A stretch of 23,851 nt of DNA, from positions 1 through 23,851 of the forward strand of contig CAYYYL010000042.1 of NCBI GenBank assembly GCA_964475835.1, written 5' to 3'. The DNA comes from JABDCI01 sp964475835 (GTDB lineage: Bacteria; Verrucomicrobiota; Verrucomicrobiia; JABWAM01). The notes under the pieces are model-generated. The model was not told the DNA's origin and searched no databases. It saw only the letters and a list, made by a program, of their open reading frames with translations. Each line of letters starts with the position of its first letter. Position 1 is the stretch's first letter. Position numbers and translations under genes: made by a program. Positions 1-7,650 of this stretch are shown here, one piece after another.

Positions 1-2063
1 GAGGCGGTGGTGGTGGCGGAACGGGTGGAGGTGTGACCCAATATCCTTCGCCCACTCAGGGAAGCCGCAATGGGGGTGGTCTGGCTCAGCCGAGCACTCC
101 CGAAGCACCAAAGAAGAAGGAGGATCCATCCTTCCCCACCAAAGGCAATCGCGATGTGTGGCTTGTGGTGAGGACTCCGCCGAAAGTCTACGTTGCCGCT
201 GATTTTAATCGGAGCAATAGGATCGAAGCTTCCGATTACGACGACACTCTTAACGCAAAGAAATGGTATTGGTGGATCAACGATGACAATGATCTGACCG
301 CGAGCGAAACCAACGGTGACGGGGATGTTCCTGCGGCGGCTTCAGGACTTATTTCAGCGGATATTCCAGATTACAAAACTTCGCCTGCAAATGTTTCAAG
401 CATTGATGGAACTCGAGATTTGATCGATTGGTTCCCTGTGGCTATCAAAATCAAAGAAGCTCTCGATGCGTACAGTCCGGACATGAAGTTTATTTTGAAA
501 CACGCAGATAGCGGAGTCAATTTTGCCTATACCCAGCTGAAGGTGAATCAGGCGTCGGATTATCAAACGAAAAAATTTAGCACCGGTTTTGGTTCGGATT
601 TTGCGCGAGCTCCACAGTTGGCGGATACCATTCAAGTCACCTCAGGGGGAGTTGAGTTGAGCGCGAAGTTTCTGAACAAGGTGCGGGCCAACGGGGGTGA
701 AGGTGTTCTTTTGATCGAAGGAAGAATGAAAACGTCGCAGCCGCTCGTTCTCGAATTGCAGCAAGGAGGGAAAGGGATTTCCCAGACTCAACTCTCTTTA
801 AGCATCGATGGCGTCGAAAAGATGTTCCGCCATCAGAATCTGACATCTGTTGCGGGAGGCGTCCATGGCGGACGCGACACGGAGCTTGGCCAGCCCGTCA
901 ATTATCCGGACAGCCAGACGATCAATCGGAATTTCGTCTTCCTGCACGGTTATAATGTTAATCCGGAACAAGCACGTGGTTGGGCAAGTGAAGCGTTCAA
1001 ACGTTTGTGGTGGTCGGGGTCGAAAGCAAAGTTTTATGCGGTGACGTGGTGGGGATCGGATAGTCAAGTGTTCGGCGCGGTGACGGTGAACTTGCAGATA
1101 AATATGCAGCATGCATTTATTACCGCTCCATTCTTGCGTGATTTTCTCGGAACATTGACTGGTCCTACCACGATTTCCGGACACAGTCTTGGCAATATGG
1201 TGATTGCCAGCGCCATCAGCGACCAGGGGGCCGTGATGGATCGCTTCATCATGATCGATGGAGCGATTTCGATCGAAGCGCTGGATGGAGGGGCAGCGCA
1301 GAGTATCGATATGATCCATCCGGATTGGGATGGCTATGAAGAGCGGCTGTGGGCCACGGAATGGTACAAACTCTTTCCAGCCACGGATGCGCGCAACAAG
1401 CTGACGTGGCGCGACAGGCTTTCAAACTTTGGAAGCACCACGGTTTATAATTTTTATTCGAGTGGGGAAGAAGTGTTGGCCACGTTGCCATTTTCAGATT
1501 ATCCGGATGTCTTGGATATTAAAGGGCCTCCGGCTGGAATCAATGCATGGGCATTGGAGGAAAAACTCAAAGGCAGATCGATCACCGGTCACATTTTGTC
1601 CAGTACCTATGGAGGCTGGGGATTTAATTCGGCGTACGACATTGTTGATCCAGCGAATCCTCAAAAATTTATTCACCTTCCGAAAAACCAGACCTCCGCA
1701 ATCGGCGATGCGCAGCTCATGACAAAGCCCTTCTTCAAAATGGGCCCTCCCGAGCTTTACCAGCCAGGTGCCTCAGGTAACTCCTACGCCCAGGTTTACC
1801 GCAACAAATTGCTTGCTGAAATGATCCCCACGCGTGCTTTGCCGGTAGGTGCAAATCCGGCGGTACGGTTTCCTGCAAATCGAAACTTCGATGAGAACAG
1901 TGACTTTAAGGACAAAGATAATGGATGGTTGAATTCGTGGCCTGCTGAAAGGTGGACAGCAACTGGAGATCTAAATTGGCGACACAGCGATATGAAAAAC
2001 GTAGCTTATCCATATGTTCATATGCTGTACGATAATTTGGTAACGCAAGGAGGATTGAAATGA
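1..2063 (+). CDS. Secreted alpha/beta-hydrolase (lipase-like) protein, cassette copy 1, 5' end off-window
   Basis: The frame is open from the first base and begins in a Gly-rich linker, so the GTG at 33 is probably internal and the protein longer than the 676 residues counted from it. Residues 50-100 contain Asp/Asn-rich stretches (DFNRSNRIEASD, NDDND, NGDGD) resembling calcium-binding or dockerin-like loops. An alpha/beta-hydrolase domain starts near residue 298: FVFLHGYN supplies the HG oxyanion strand, GHSLGN the nucleophile elbow (Ser385), an acidic pair in SSGEEVLA aligns with the catalytic acid of the sister copies, and RHSD (His651) aligns with their conserved HS. This predicts a Ser-Asp/Glu-His lipase or esterase; the substrate is unknown. 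The stop overlaps the next start (ATGA, 2060-2063), so the two are translationally coupled. Copies 2 and 3 are fragments of related genes. The hydrolase fold is well supported; a toxin role is inference. Confidence 0.8.
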   Translation, partial: GGGGGGTGGGVTQYPSPTQGSRNGGGLAQPSTPEAPKKKEDPSFPTKGNRDVWLVVRTPPKVYVAADFNRSNRIEASDYDDTLNAKKWYWWINDDNDLTASETNGDGDVPAAASGLISADIPDYKTSPANVSSIDGTRDLIDWFPVAIKIKEALDAYSPDMKFILKHADSGVNFAYTQLKVNQASDYQTKKFSTGFGSDFARAPQLADTIQVTSGGVELSAKFLNKVRANGGEGVLLIEGRMKTSQPLVLELQQGGKGISQTQLSLSIDGVEKMFRHQNLTSVAGGVHGGRDTELGQPVNYPDSQTINRNFVFLHGYNVNPEQARGWASEAFKRLWWSGSKAKFYAVTWWGSDSQVFGAVTVNLQINMQHAFITAPFLRDFLGTLTGPTTISGHSLGNMVIASAISDQGAVMDRFIMIDGAISIEALDGGAAQSIDMIHPDWDGYEERLWATEWYKLFPATDARNKLTWRDRLSNFGSTTVYNFYSSGEEVLATLPFSDYPDVLDIKGPPAGINAWALEEKLKGRSITGHILSSTYGGWGFNSAYDIVDPANPQKFIHLPKNQTSAIGDAQLMTKPFFKMGPPELYQPGASGNSYAQVYRNKLLAEMIPTRALPVGANPAVRFPANRNFDENSDFKDKDNGWLNSWPAERWTATGDLNWRHSDMKNVAYPYVHMLYDNLVTQGGLK

Positions 2064-3016
2064 CGCTGTTTAAAAAAATTCTGATGGGATTCATTGTCTT
2101 AAATTGTTCGATTGGCCTGGCGAGCTCGCTTCCTGAAGCCAAGGTGACAATTAAAGTTATCGATGAGGACGGCAAACCGATTCATGGAGCTACGGTTGGT
2201 GTGGGTTTTACAGCTCCAAGCGCTCAAGATCCTACTACTACTGGAATCCAAGGGGTTACAGATGAGAAGGGGATGTTTACTGCGACCAACCCAACGTTCC
2301 TGCGTGTTTCCTATGGAGTTTCAATGGAGGGTTTTTATTACTCAAACCAACAATATTTATTTCAAAATCCCAAGGGTGGCAAATGGCAGCCTTGGAATCC
2401 AACTTTAGAAGTGGTATTGAAGAAAATCATCAAGCCGGTGGCGATGTATGCGAGGAAGTTACAGATTGAGCTTCCAGAGCTTGATAAGCCGATAGGGTTC
2501 GATTTGGTTGAATATGACTGGGTGTCACCCTATGGAAAGGGGCATGTAGGAGATTTAATTTTCCAGGCGAAGCGGAGATATGTGAACTGGCAGGATTATG
2601 ACGCCGAATTAAAGATTGGATTTTCCAATTCGGCGGATGGGCTAATACCGGTTTCTGCCCCTTATACTTATGAGAGTGAATTGAGACTGCCGCACCAGGC
2701 GCCAGAAAGTGGATATGAGAATCAGGTGACGTTTTCAAAGAGTCGAAGTCCGGGACAACCTGGAAAAACTTATACCAAAGTTGATCAAAACTTTTTCTTT
2801 CGCGTTCGAACAGCCTTGGACAGTAAGGGTAACATAAGGAAGGCCATGTACGGCAAAATTCATGGAAACATCGACTTTGACGTGATTGATGCAAAAACCG
2901 CCGTCATCCTTTTCTCCTACTTCCTGAACCCCGATGGGACGCGGAACGTTGAATTTGATATCCACCAAAATCTGTTTCAAAATCTGGAAAGGACTGAAGG
3001 CCCTGTTGGTCTGTAG
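2060..3016 (+). CDS. Secreted carboxypeptidase-regulatory-like protein, cassette partner copy 1
   Basis: A 318-residue protein with a Sec signal peptide (basic start, hydrophobic residues 8-20, likely cleavage after LASS). Residues 28-100 look like a carboxypeptidase regulatory-like beta-sandwich: VTIKVIDEDGKPIHGATV, a later DEKGMF turn, and a Tyr-rich strand. The C-terminal half carries features shared with the two downstream partner proteins: an APESGYE segment and a C-terminal NPDGTRNVEFD motif that aligns with NPFGSRNLEYD and NPSGSRNLEYD. Its ATG overlaps the stop of the hydrolase gene, which implies coupled translation and functional pairing. A periplasmic immunity or chaperone-like partner for the hydrolase is the simplest inference, because this partner is kept intact in every copy while the hydrolase decays. 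It has no visible catalytic residues. An accessory wall or surface protein is the alternative. Confidence 0.7.
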   Translation: MTLFKKILMGFIVLNCSIGLASSLPEAKVTIKVIDEDGKPIHGATVGVGFTAPSAQDPTTTGIQGVTDEKGMFTATNPTFLRVSYGVSMEGFYYSNQQYLFQNPKGGKWQPWNPTLEVVLKKIIKPVAMYARKLQIELPELDKPIGFDLVEYDWVSPYGKGHVGDLIFQAKRRYVNWQDYDAELKIGFSNSADGLIPVSAPYTYESELRLPHQAPESGYENQVTFSKSRSPGQPGKTYTKVDQNFFFRVRTALDSKGNIRKAMYGKIHGNIDFDVIDAKTAVILFSYFLNPDGTRNVEFDIHQNLFQNLERTEGPVGL

Positions 3017-3036
3017 GGGCCAGTTGGTTTAGAATC

Positions 3037-3399
3037 ATGGATAAGCCTGCACCTGTGAATGAGGATCATATAAGAGGCAAACGCCGCTTCATGCTAGTTT
3101 CCAGCACCATTCTGATCGCTCTGATCCTTACAAGTCCGGATCCTCGTGGAATCATCTTGATTCCATTTTTTCCATTAGGTCTATTTACCTATATTTTTGG
3201 CGAAAAATCCGGTCCGAATGAGTACAAAAATTTATCATATTTGGGTTACTTTGTTTATTTGATCATCATTCCCATGATTCTAGCCATTTCAAACCGACAA
3301 TGGTTTTATTTTGGTCTCGGAATTTTGGCAGCCATTCTCATCATGAATGTTGCAGGATGTCACATTCTGATAAAAGGTCTTGGTCAGTCGTTGCATTAA
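3037..3399 (+). CDS. Small multi-pass membrane protein of unknown function
   Basis: A 120-residue protein with a short charged N-terminus (about 22 residues, ending GKRR) and then mostly hydrophobic sequence. By eye there are four membrane segments: roughly residues 24-34, 38-53, 65-83 and 88-112. It begins 20 bases after the partner gene ends, so it probably belongs to the same transcript. No family is recognised. It occurs only after copy 1 and has no equivalent after copies 2 and 3. The ATG at 3037 has no strong Shine-Dalgarno sequence. It could be an extra immunity component or an unrelated membrane protein; nothing in the sequence decides between these. Confidence 0.55.
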   Translation: MDKPAPVNEDHIRGKRRFMLVSSTILIALILTSPDPRGIILIPFFPLGLFTYIFGEKSGPNEYKNLSYLGYFVYLIIIPMILAISNRQWFYFGLGILAAILIMNVAGCHILIKGLGQSLH

Positions 3400-3411
3400 C
3401 ATCGCAGGATC

Positions 3412-3549
3412 ATGATATTCGAGGCGTCTGATACAATTTCCACACCTTTGCGATTTGGATGGAGATGGGCCGTGAAACATCGATTGCAGTTACCGATGAC
3501 AGAAAACGGACGACCGAAAATTACGCTTCAATTGAATTACGAGCTCTGA
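3412..3549 (+). pseudogene. C-terminal relic of a secreted protein (sister of the 8090-8251 relic)
   Basis: A 45-codon open frame with no ribosome binding site. Its last residues (ENGRPKIT...) align in the same frame with ENWSLKIR at the end of the relic at 8090-8251. Both lie tail to tail with a FliT/FlgN-like C-terminus, real at 8253 and relic at 3537. It is therefore better read as the 3' scrap of an old gene than as a peptide gene. The similarity is clear only over the last ~45 bases. Confidence 0.4.
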
Positions 3550-3644
3550 GTGAACTTCCAGGGAACACCACCCGGTTCTTCGTAGCGTTTGCGTAAAGAT
3601 CGGACGGTGCGCTGGCGGCGTTGGACGTCGGAAATTTCGGGACG
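3537..3644 (-). pseudogene. Relic of the 3' end of the FliT/FlgN-like gene
   Basis: On the minus strand this stretch encodes the last 35 residues plus stop of the protein at 8253-8624, with no gaps: ISDVQRRQRTVRSLRKRYEE and PWKFTQ are shared. By eye about 89 of 108 bases and 30 of 35 residues match, and most base changes are synonymous. Similarity ends abruptly at 3644/8360, where hydrolase fragment 2 begins on the opposite strand. It is a recombination or tandem-duplication scar with no start codon and no upstream part. Confidence 0.9.
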
Positions 3645-4390
3645 ATCCCGAACGATTACAACACGAGCGAATTTATCGCTCACAAATCAGGTGCGGGAGC
3701 ATCGAATTATTTTAACCGGCTGCGAAGCCGATTTTCCTCGTATTCGATCAACGTGGTAGCGCACAGCCAAGGCAACAATGTGATGCTGCAAGCAATGAAA
3801 GAACAGTTGGTGGGAGGTTTTCAGGCGATCGATAATTACGTGATGATGCAGGCCGCCGTGTCGGCTCAATGCTATGACGTGAATGCACCCCTCCTCCAAA
3901 TATTTGTTGATGCAGAAATTTCCCGTCCAACACCTGACACATATCGCGGCTACCCTGGAGCAATCAATAACGCGGTGAGGGGTCGAATCACCAATTTTTA
4001 TAATCCGGACGACTTTGCTTTAGCAACTGGCACCACGCTTGGTCTTTCTACCCATTGGGAGCAAAATCAATTGGATTACAAGCCCGATAGTGGATTAGGA
4101 TATTTTCAAATGCAACGACGGGATATCAGCAGATAAGTCCATTTTATTCAGTTCGCACGGTTACAGATCCAAGAGAGTTAATGGCCTTTGTGGCAAGATC
4201 CCGCTCAAAAGCTGCCGGTGCGCAAGGAGCCACAGCGGGAGTTGTTTCTGGAGGAACCGATTTGCAAGCCAGTTTTGGATTTGGAAGAACCCGCGAAGAT
4301 CACAGTGGGGAGTTCACGAGAAATATCCAGCAACTCGGACCATTTTATAGGCAGTTGGGAGTGAGTCTTGGAGTCTTCCCACCTCAATGA
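3645..4390 (+). pseudogene. Hydrolase fragment, cassette copy 2 (5'-truncated, one frameshift)
   Basis: An open frame through 4136 encodes the middle of an alpha/beta-hydrolase: the nucleophile elbow VAHSQGN, then an acidic motif FYNPDDFALA that fits the catalytic acid. The frame closes at 4134-4136, but the homologous sequence continues one frame back (SPFYSVRTVTDPREL...) to a stop at 4388-4390. A single lost base near 4125-4135 would explain this. The tail contains REDHSGEF, aligned with DKHSGQF of copy 3 and RHSD of copy 1 (catalytic His), and IQQLGPFYRQLG aligned with IQQLKPFYNELL of copy 3. The N-terminal half is missing: the sequence starts at the junction with the FliT/FlgN-like relic and has no credible start codon. 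The frame from the ATG at 3621 opens inside antisense relic sequence and is not an ancestral start. Confidence 0.8.
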
Positions 4391-4397
4391 GCACAGT

Positions 4398-5477
4398 ATG
4401 ACTATGGATCTAAAAAAGTTAATTTTCGGGATACTTATCGGATTACTTCTCCTTGGAAGTGCTTTTTGGTTGTTGTCCAAAATGCAGGGACAAGGTCCAG
4501 CTCTTGTAGTCGATGAGAAGCCGGCTTTGGCTATTTCCAATCAAATCAGAAAATCTATCCCTCCCACAAAAAGTTGGAAGAATCCGGATGGTTCCTACAA
4601 GCCTTGGACAGGTGGAGTGTCTAAAAATCTTTCAGATCCGAGGTGGGAAGAAATTCATCGGCGAGATAAAGAGGATCATGACTGGCAATGGAAAATGCCA
4701 ATCACTTTTTATGGAAAAGTTGTGGATGAAAAAGGACAATCTGTAGAGAGAGCTACCATTAAATTTGATTGGAATGATTTATCGTCCAGAGGAACTTCTT
4801 TTGCTGAGACAAAAAGTGATGTTCAAGGCCTGTTTTCGTTAGTTGGCAAAAATGGAAAAATCCTTGGAGTTAAAGTTTTTAAGGATGGGTACCATACATC
4901 GAGAGAAAAAAATCAACCTAGTTTTGAATACGCAGCGTTTTGGGAGAACAATTTTCACGAAGCTGATACGAATAACCCCGTCATTTTTCATTTAAGAAAG
5001 AAAGGAGAAACGGAGCCGTTGATTTATCGACAAACCCTTTTCGGTTTTAGCGCAAACGGTGCGCCGGGTTACCTTGATTTAATGGAAGGTAAGAATCGGA
5101 AGGAACAGTCTGGAGATATTATCGTGCGATTAACTCGTGGTCCTAAAGATGAAAAAGGGCATTTCGATTGGAGCGTGACTTTTCAAGCTGTCGATGGAGG
5201 TTTTTTGGAATCCACCGACGAGTTCATGTTTGTTGCGCCGGAGAGTGGTTATCAACAATCCTTTGAAGTTAAAATGAGTAAAGACGACCCGCAGTGGCGA
5301 TTAGAATTGAAGAAGAAGTTTTACGTAAAAAGTCGTGCTGGAAAACTTTACGCAAGTGTCGAAGTCGATATTATTTCACAATACAATCAGGAGGCCGCTA
5401 TCGACGTAAAAGCTTTTGTGAACCCCTTTGGTTCCCGGAATTTAGAATACGATCCAGAGAAACAGATCAAACCGTGA
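4398..5477 (+). CDS. Membrane-anchored carboxypeptidase-regulatory-like protein, cassette partner copy 2
   Basis: About 359 residues from the ATG at 4398; an ATG at 4404 is equally possible, and the in-frame TTG at 4368 is less likely because it would put a polar tail before the membrane segment. An N-terminal signal anchor (LIFGILIGLLLLGSAFWLL) is followed by a low-complexity linker. Next comes a beta-sandwich domain beginning ITFYGKVVDEKGQSVERA, which matches IVFYGKVIDQNGKPVSKA in copy 3. The motifs KKGETEPLI, APESGYQ and NPFGSRNLEYD are shared with copy 3. The protein is predicted to sit in the periplasm, tethered to the inner membrane. The gene starts just after the stop of the decayed hydrolase copy 2 yet is itself intact, as expected if it is kept for protection or another stand-alone role. 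Confidence 0.7.
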   Translation: MTMDLKKLIFGILIGLLLLGSAFWLLSKMQGQGPALVVDEKPALAISNQIRKSIPPTKSWKNPDGSYKPWTGGVSKNLSDPRWEEIHRRDKEDHDWQWKMPITFYGKVVDEKGQSVERATIKFDWNDLSSRGTSFAETKSDVQGLFSLVGKNGKILGVKVFKDGYHTSREKNQPSFEYAAFWENNFHEADTNNPVIFHLRKKGETEPLIYRQTLFGFSANGAPGYLDLMEGKNRKEQSGDIIVRLTRGPKDEKGHFDWSVTFQAVDGGFLESTDEFMFVAPESGYQQSFEVKMSKDDPQWRLELKKKFYVKSRAGKLYASVEVDIISQYNQEAAIDVKAFVNPFGSRNLEYDPEKQIKP

Positions 5478-6026
5478 GATGGAAAGCTGCCCTTGGTCTC
5501 TCAACATCAATCCGCTTGGGACAAATGCAAAAACGATCGGTAGTGATGGCGACGGTTGAAAAATAATGTGAGTGGCAATCTGGTGAGTTTCTGCCTGCCT
5601 CGTGATTATGCGACGGCGTTTGCCTGGGAGGTCAATAACGATCAAACCAAACCACCGGGACCTCTTCCGCTTTTGAAGAATTACGAGTACAACGTGAATG
5701 GTGCCGCCGCTCACAAGCTTTACAGGTACCACACTACGTATGTGGACAGCCTGCCACAGGAAGTTTTTGAGTATAATTTGACCGATCCCTACGAAGCCAT
5801 GCCTTATGCCTGCCGAAGCTGGGGAAAAACGGTTGGTGCGGAGGCCAACACTCAAGGTAGGATCAATAGTTTTGTGAATTTAGGTACTCCGACATATCAG
5901 CTTTCCGGCGAAGAGTTCCCAGGTTTTGGCGACAAACACAGCGGTCAGTTTAATGCCAGTATTCAGCAGTTGAAGCCGTTTTATAATGAGCTTTTGCGAA
6001 ACTTTGGTATCAATCGAAATCCATGA
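5478..6026 (+). pseudogene. Hydrolase fragment, cassette copy 3 (3' fragment only)
   Basis: The in-frame part is open from 5547. It begins inside the hydrolase domain just before the acidic motif (SFCLPRDYATAF, aligned with NFYNPDDFALAT of copy 2) and runs through GDKHSGQF, which carries the putative catalytic His, to IQQLKPFYNELL. The nucleophile elbow and everything upstream are absent, so no enzyme can be made from it. The 70 bases before it (after the stop of partner 2) can be read in another frame as a short Gly/Asp-rich piece ending in TGA, suggesting further decay. The only nearby starts are a TTG at 5556 and none with a Shine-Dalgarno. The stop overlaps the ATG of partner 3 (ATGA, 6023-6026), the same coupling as in copy 1. 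Confidence 0.75.
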
Positions 6027-7033
6027 AACGCAAACATGTCATCATTGTCGGTTTGATTGCTTTAATCCTGCTTCTTGCGCTTTGCCTTTGGCATTGGTCG
6101 CTAACAAAACCTGGCATTGAACCAAAGTCAAAAGCACCGCCACAAGCCGCGATAAATGAAACTGTAAAATCCTTATCAGTCGACACACATGCGGTGGAGC
6201 GAATTGAGAAAGAAAAACGACAGCAGGTTGTGAAAAAAGTAATGACTGTGTTAAGTACGCCAATCGTTTTTTACGGCAAGGTGATCGATCAGAATGGTAA
6301 ACCAGTCTCCAAGGCGCGCATAGGATATGGAGTTCTCGATAAATTTAACGAACCTGGCTCTAACTATCACAATTATACGAATGAGAAAGGATATTTTGAG
6401 ATGAGCGGTATTCGCGGGGCCGTAGTAACTGTAACCGCAAGCAAAGAGGGTTATTATTACATTGAAGACAAATCCAGTCAGTCTTTTGCTTATGGCATCG
6501 GCCCCGATAGTTCTACAAAGCCACCTCCAACAAAAGACAATCCGGCGGTGTTTGTTCTGCAAAAAAAAGGGGAGACTGAACCCTTAATTAGATGGGAAAA
6601 AAATGTTTTAATTTCCCGTACCGGGAGCCCTGTTGAAATTAGCCTTTCAACGGGCCAAAAGGTGGAACGCGGTGATATTCGAATTGAGGCCTGGACTAAA
6701 GATCAGGAAGTAAAGCGCGGTGAGCATCACGATTGGAAATGCCGGATATCAGTTCCTGGCGGTGGATTGATTGAACGTACTGACAAATTTGCTTTTGAAG
6801 CTCCCTCAGATGGCTATAAACCATTTGATGAAATTGTGATGTCTCGAACAGAAGAACGATGGCAGCCACAGGCTAAGAAAGAATACTTTGTTAAACTTCC
6901 GAGCCACTATTACGCACGATTGACCTTTTATATGATAGCTCAGGGAGATCATTTTTTTGAAATCGATTCTTACCTCAATCCCTCTGGTTCCCGCAATTTG
7001 GAATATGATCCAACAAAGCAGATCAATCCCTGA
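6023..7033 (+). CDS. Membrane-anchored carboxypeptidase-regulatory-like protein, cassette partner copy 3
   Basis: A 336-residue protein with an N-terminal signal anchor (residues 5-26, IIVGLIALILLLALCLWHW after a basic start), then a charged linker of about 45 residues, then a beta-sandwich domain from about residue 78 (IVFYGKVIDQNGKPVSKA ... NEKGYFEMSG). Shared family motifs are KKGETEPLI, FEAPSDGYK and NPSGSRNLEYD near the C-terminus. It is the closest relative of partner 2 in the window and more distant from partner 1. It is translationally coupled to a hydrolase fragment that can no longer be functional. Predicted location is the periplasmic face of the inner membrane. An immunity-like function is inferred from synteny alone; no enzymatic motif is seen. 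Confidence 0.7.
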   Translation: MKRKHVIIVGLIALILLLALCLWHWSLTKPGIEPKSKAPPQAAINETVKSLSVDTHAVERIEKEKRQQVVKKVMTVLSTPIVFYGKVIDQNGKPVSKARIGYGVLDKFNEPGSNYHNYTNEKGYFEMSGIRGAVVTVTASKEGYYYIEDKSSQSFAYGIGPDSSTKPPPTKDNPAVFVLQKKGETEPLIRWEKNVLISRTGSPVEISLSTGQKVERGDIRIEAWTKDQEVKRGEHHDWKCRISVPGGGLIERTDKFAFEAPSDGYKPFDEIVMSRTEERWQPQAKKEYFVKLPSHYYARLTFYMIAQGDHFFEIDSYLNPSGSRNLEYDPTKQINP

Positions 7034-7355
7034 AGTATTGGTACGTACGAAAACCCTCTTTCAGGTGGCGGAATCGTTCACGGAGTGGGACGCGAGGCCG
7101 CAACAGTGATGGGCCAGGGCGGCAATGGAGGGGCAGGTGGCAACGGATGCGGCTCAAGTCGGGGCCAACGGACAAAGTAATATCTCCAATTTCAACAACC
7201 ACACCAATCCGAAGGATCCGGGGCAAAAAACAGCGCATCCGTTTGGGGCAAATTCGATCAGCAAAATCACGAACAAGATGGGGCTCAACGATCCCCTGGG
7301 AACGGAGCAGGTTCTGGCGACGGATACCGTATCGCTGAATATTCCCGCGAATTCC
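7034..7355 (+). pseudogene. Relic of a Gly-rich secreted protein ending in a DTVSLNIPA module
   Basis: Directly after the stop of partner 3, and in the same frame, the sequence reads as protein (TYENPLSGGGIVHGVGREAA, then VMGQGGNGGAGGNG) before a stop. The reading continues in a different frame from about 7140 (TDAAQVGANGQSN ... NDPLGTEQVLATDTVSLNIP). A frameshift inside the Gly-rich tract would join the two. The Gly-rich linker resembles the one at the window's left edge, so the upstream part may be the conserved core of the cassette gene. The last module recurs at 8092-8152. An ORF from 7125 to 7448 exists but its end overlaps the toxin gene antisense, so I do not call it a gene. Confidence 0.5.
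7289..7349 (+). repeat. 61-bp imperfect direct repeat, left copy (right copy 8092-8152)
   Basis: By eye 52 of 61 bases match the stretch at 8092-8152 without gaps. Both encode DPxGTExVLATDTVSLNIPA in frame, and most differences are synonymous. The two copies flank the toxin-antitoxin pair and the MITE-like element. The divergence is too great for a fresh target-site duplication; they are old coding paralogues. Confidence 0.85.
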
Positions 7356-7383
7356 CCCCAAGGGTCTGTTTTGAACACAGAAG

Positions 7384-7650
7384 CTATCCGTAAATTTCCC
7401 TTCGATGGCCAACGGCAAGCACCAGCACCACCAACTCACGATCTTTGATCTGACAAACGATCCGATAATCCCCAACGCGGTAACGCCACAAGCCCGACAG
7501 GTCTGCCTTCAATCCCTTGCCGAAACGACGCGGATCTGCATCACTCGCAACCCGTTCGTCAAGATAAGCGACAATGTCCTGTTGTGCGGGATGTCCGAGC
7601 TTTTTGAGTTCCTTCAAGGCCCGTTCATCGAATCTATAGGTCCAGTTCAC
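7384..7650 (-). CDS. RelE/ParE-superfamily toxin
   Basis: An 88-residue basic protein with the RelE-type layout: an N-terminal helix pair (FDERALKELKKLGHPAQQDI), a short loop rich in Asp/Arg (DADPRRFGKGLKADLSGL), then the strand block WRYRVGDYRIVCQIKD and VLVLAVGHRREIY at the end. WRYRVGDYRIV and GHRREIY are hallmark segments of the RelE branch, which cleaves mRNA in the ribosomal A site; ParE relatives act on gyrase, and which applies is not decided here. It follows the antitoxin gene with a 17-base overlap, the usual antitoxin-first order, and is presumably repressed by the complex at the palindrome at 7855-7874. It lies antisense to the decayed left relic and was probably acquired as a unit. 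Confidence 0.9.
   Translation of the reverse strand: MNWTYRFDERALKELKKLGHPAQQDIVAYLDERVASDADPRRFGKGLKADLSGLWRYRVGDYRIVCQIKDRELVVLVLAVGHRREIYG

Noticed and set aside
3621..3644. ATG-initiated start of hydrolase copy 2
   Set aside because: These codons are antisense to the chaperone-gene relic, so the apparent start was created by the junction and is not a real start.
7356..7448. C-terminal part of an ORF running 7125-7448 as a real protein end
   Set aside because: From about 7350 it diverges from its sister relic and runs antisense through the toxin gene, so it is read-through.
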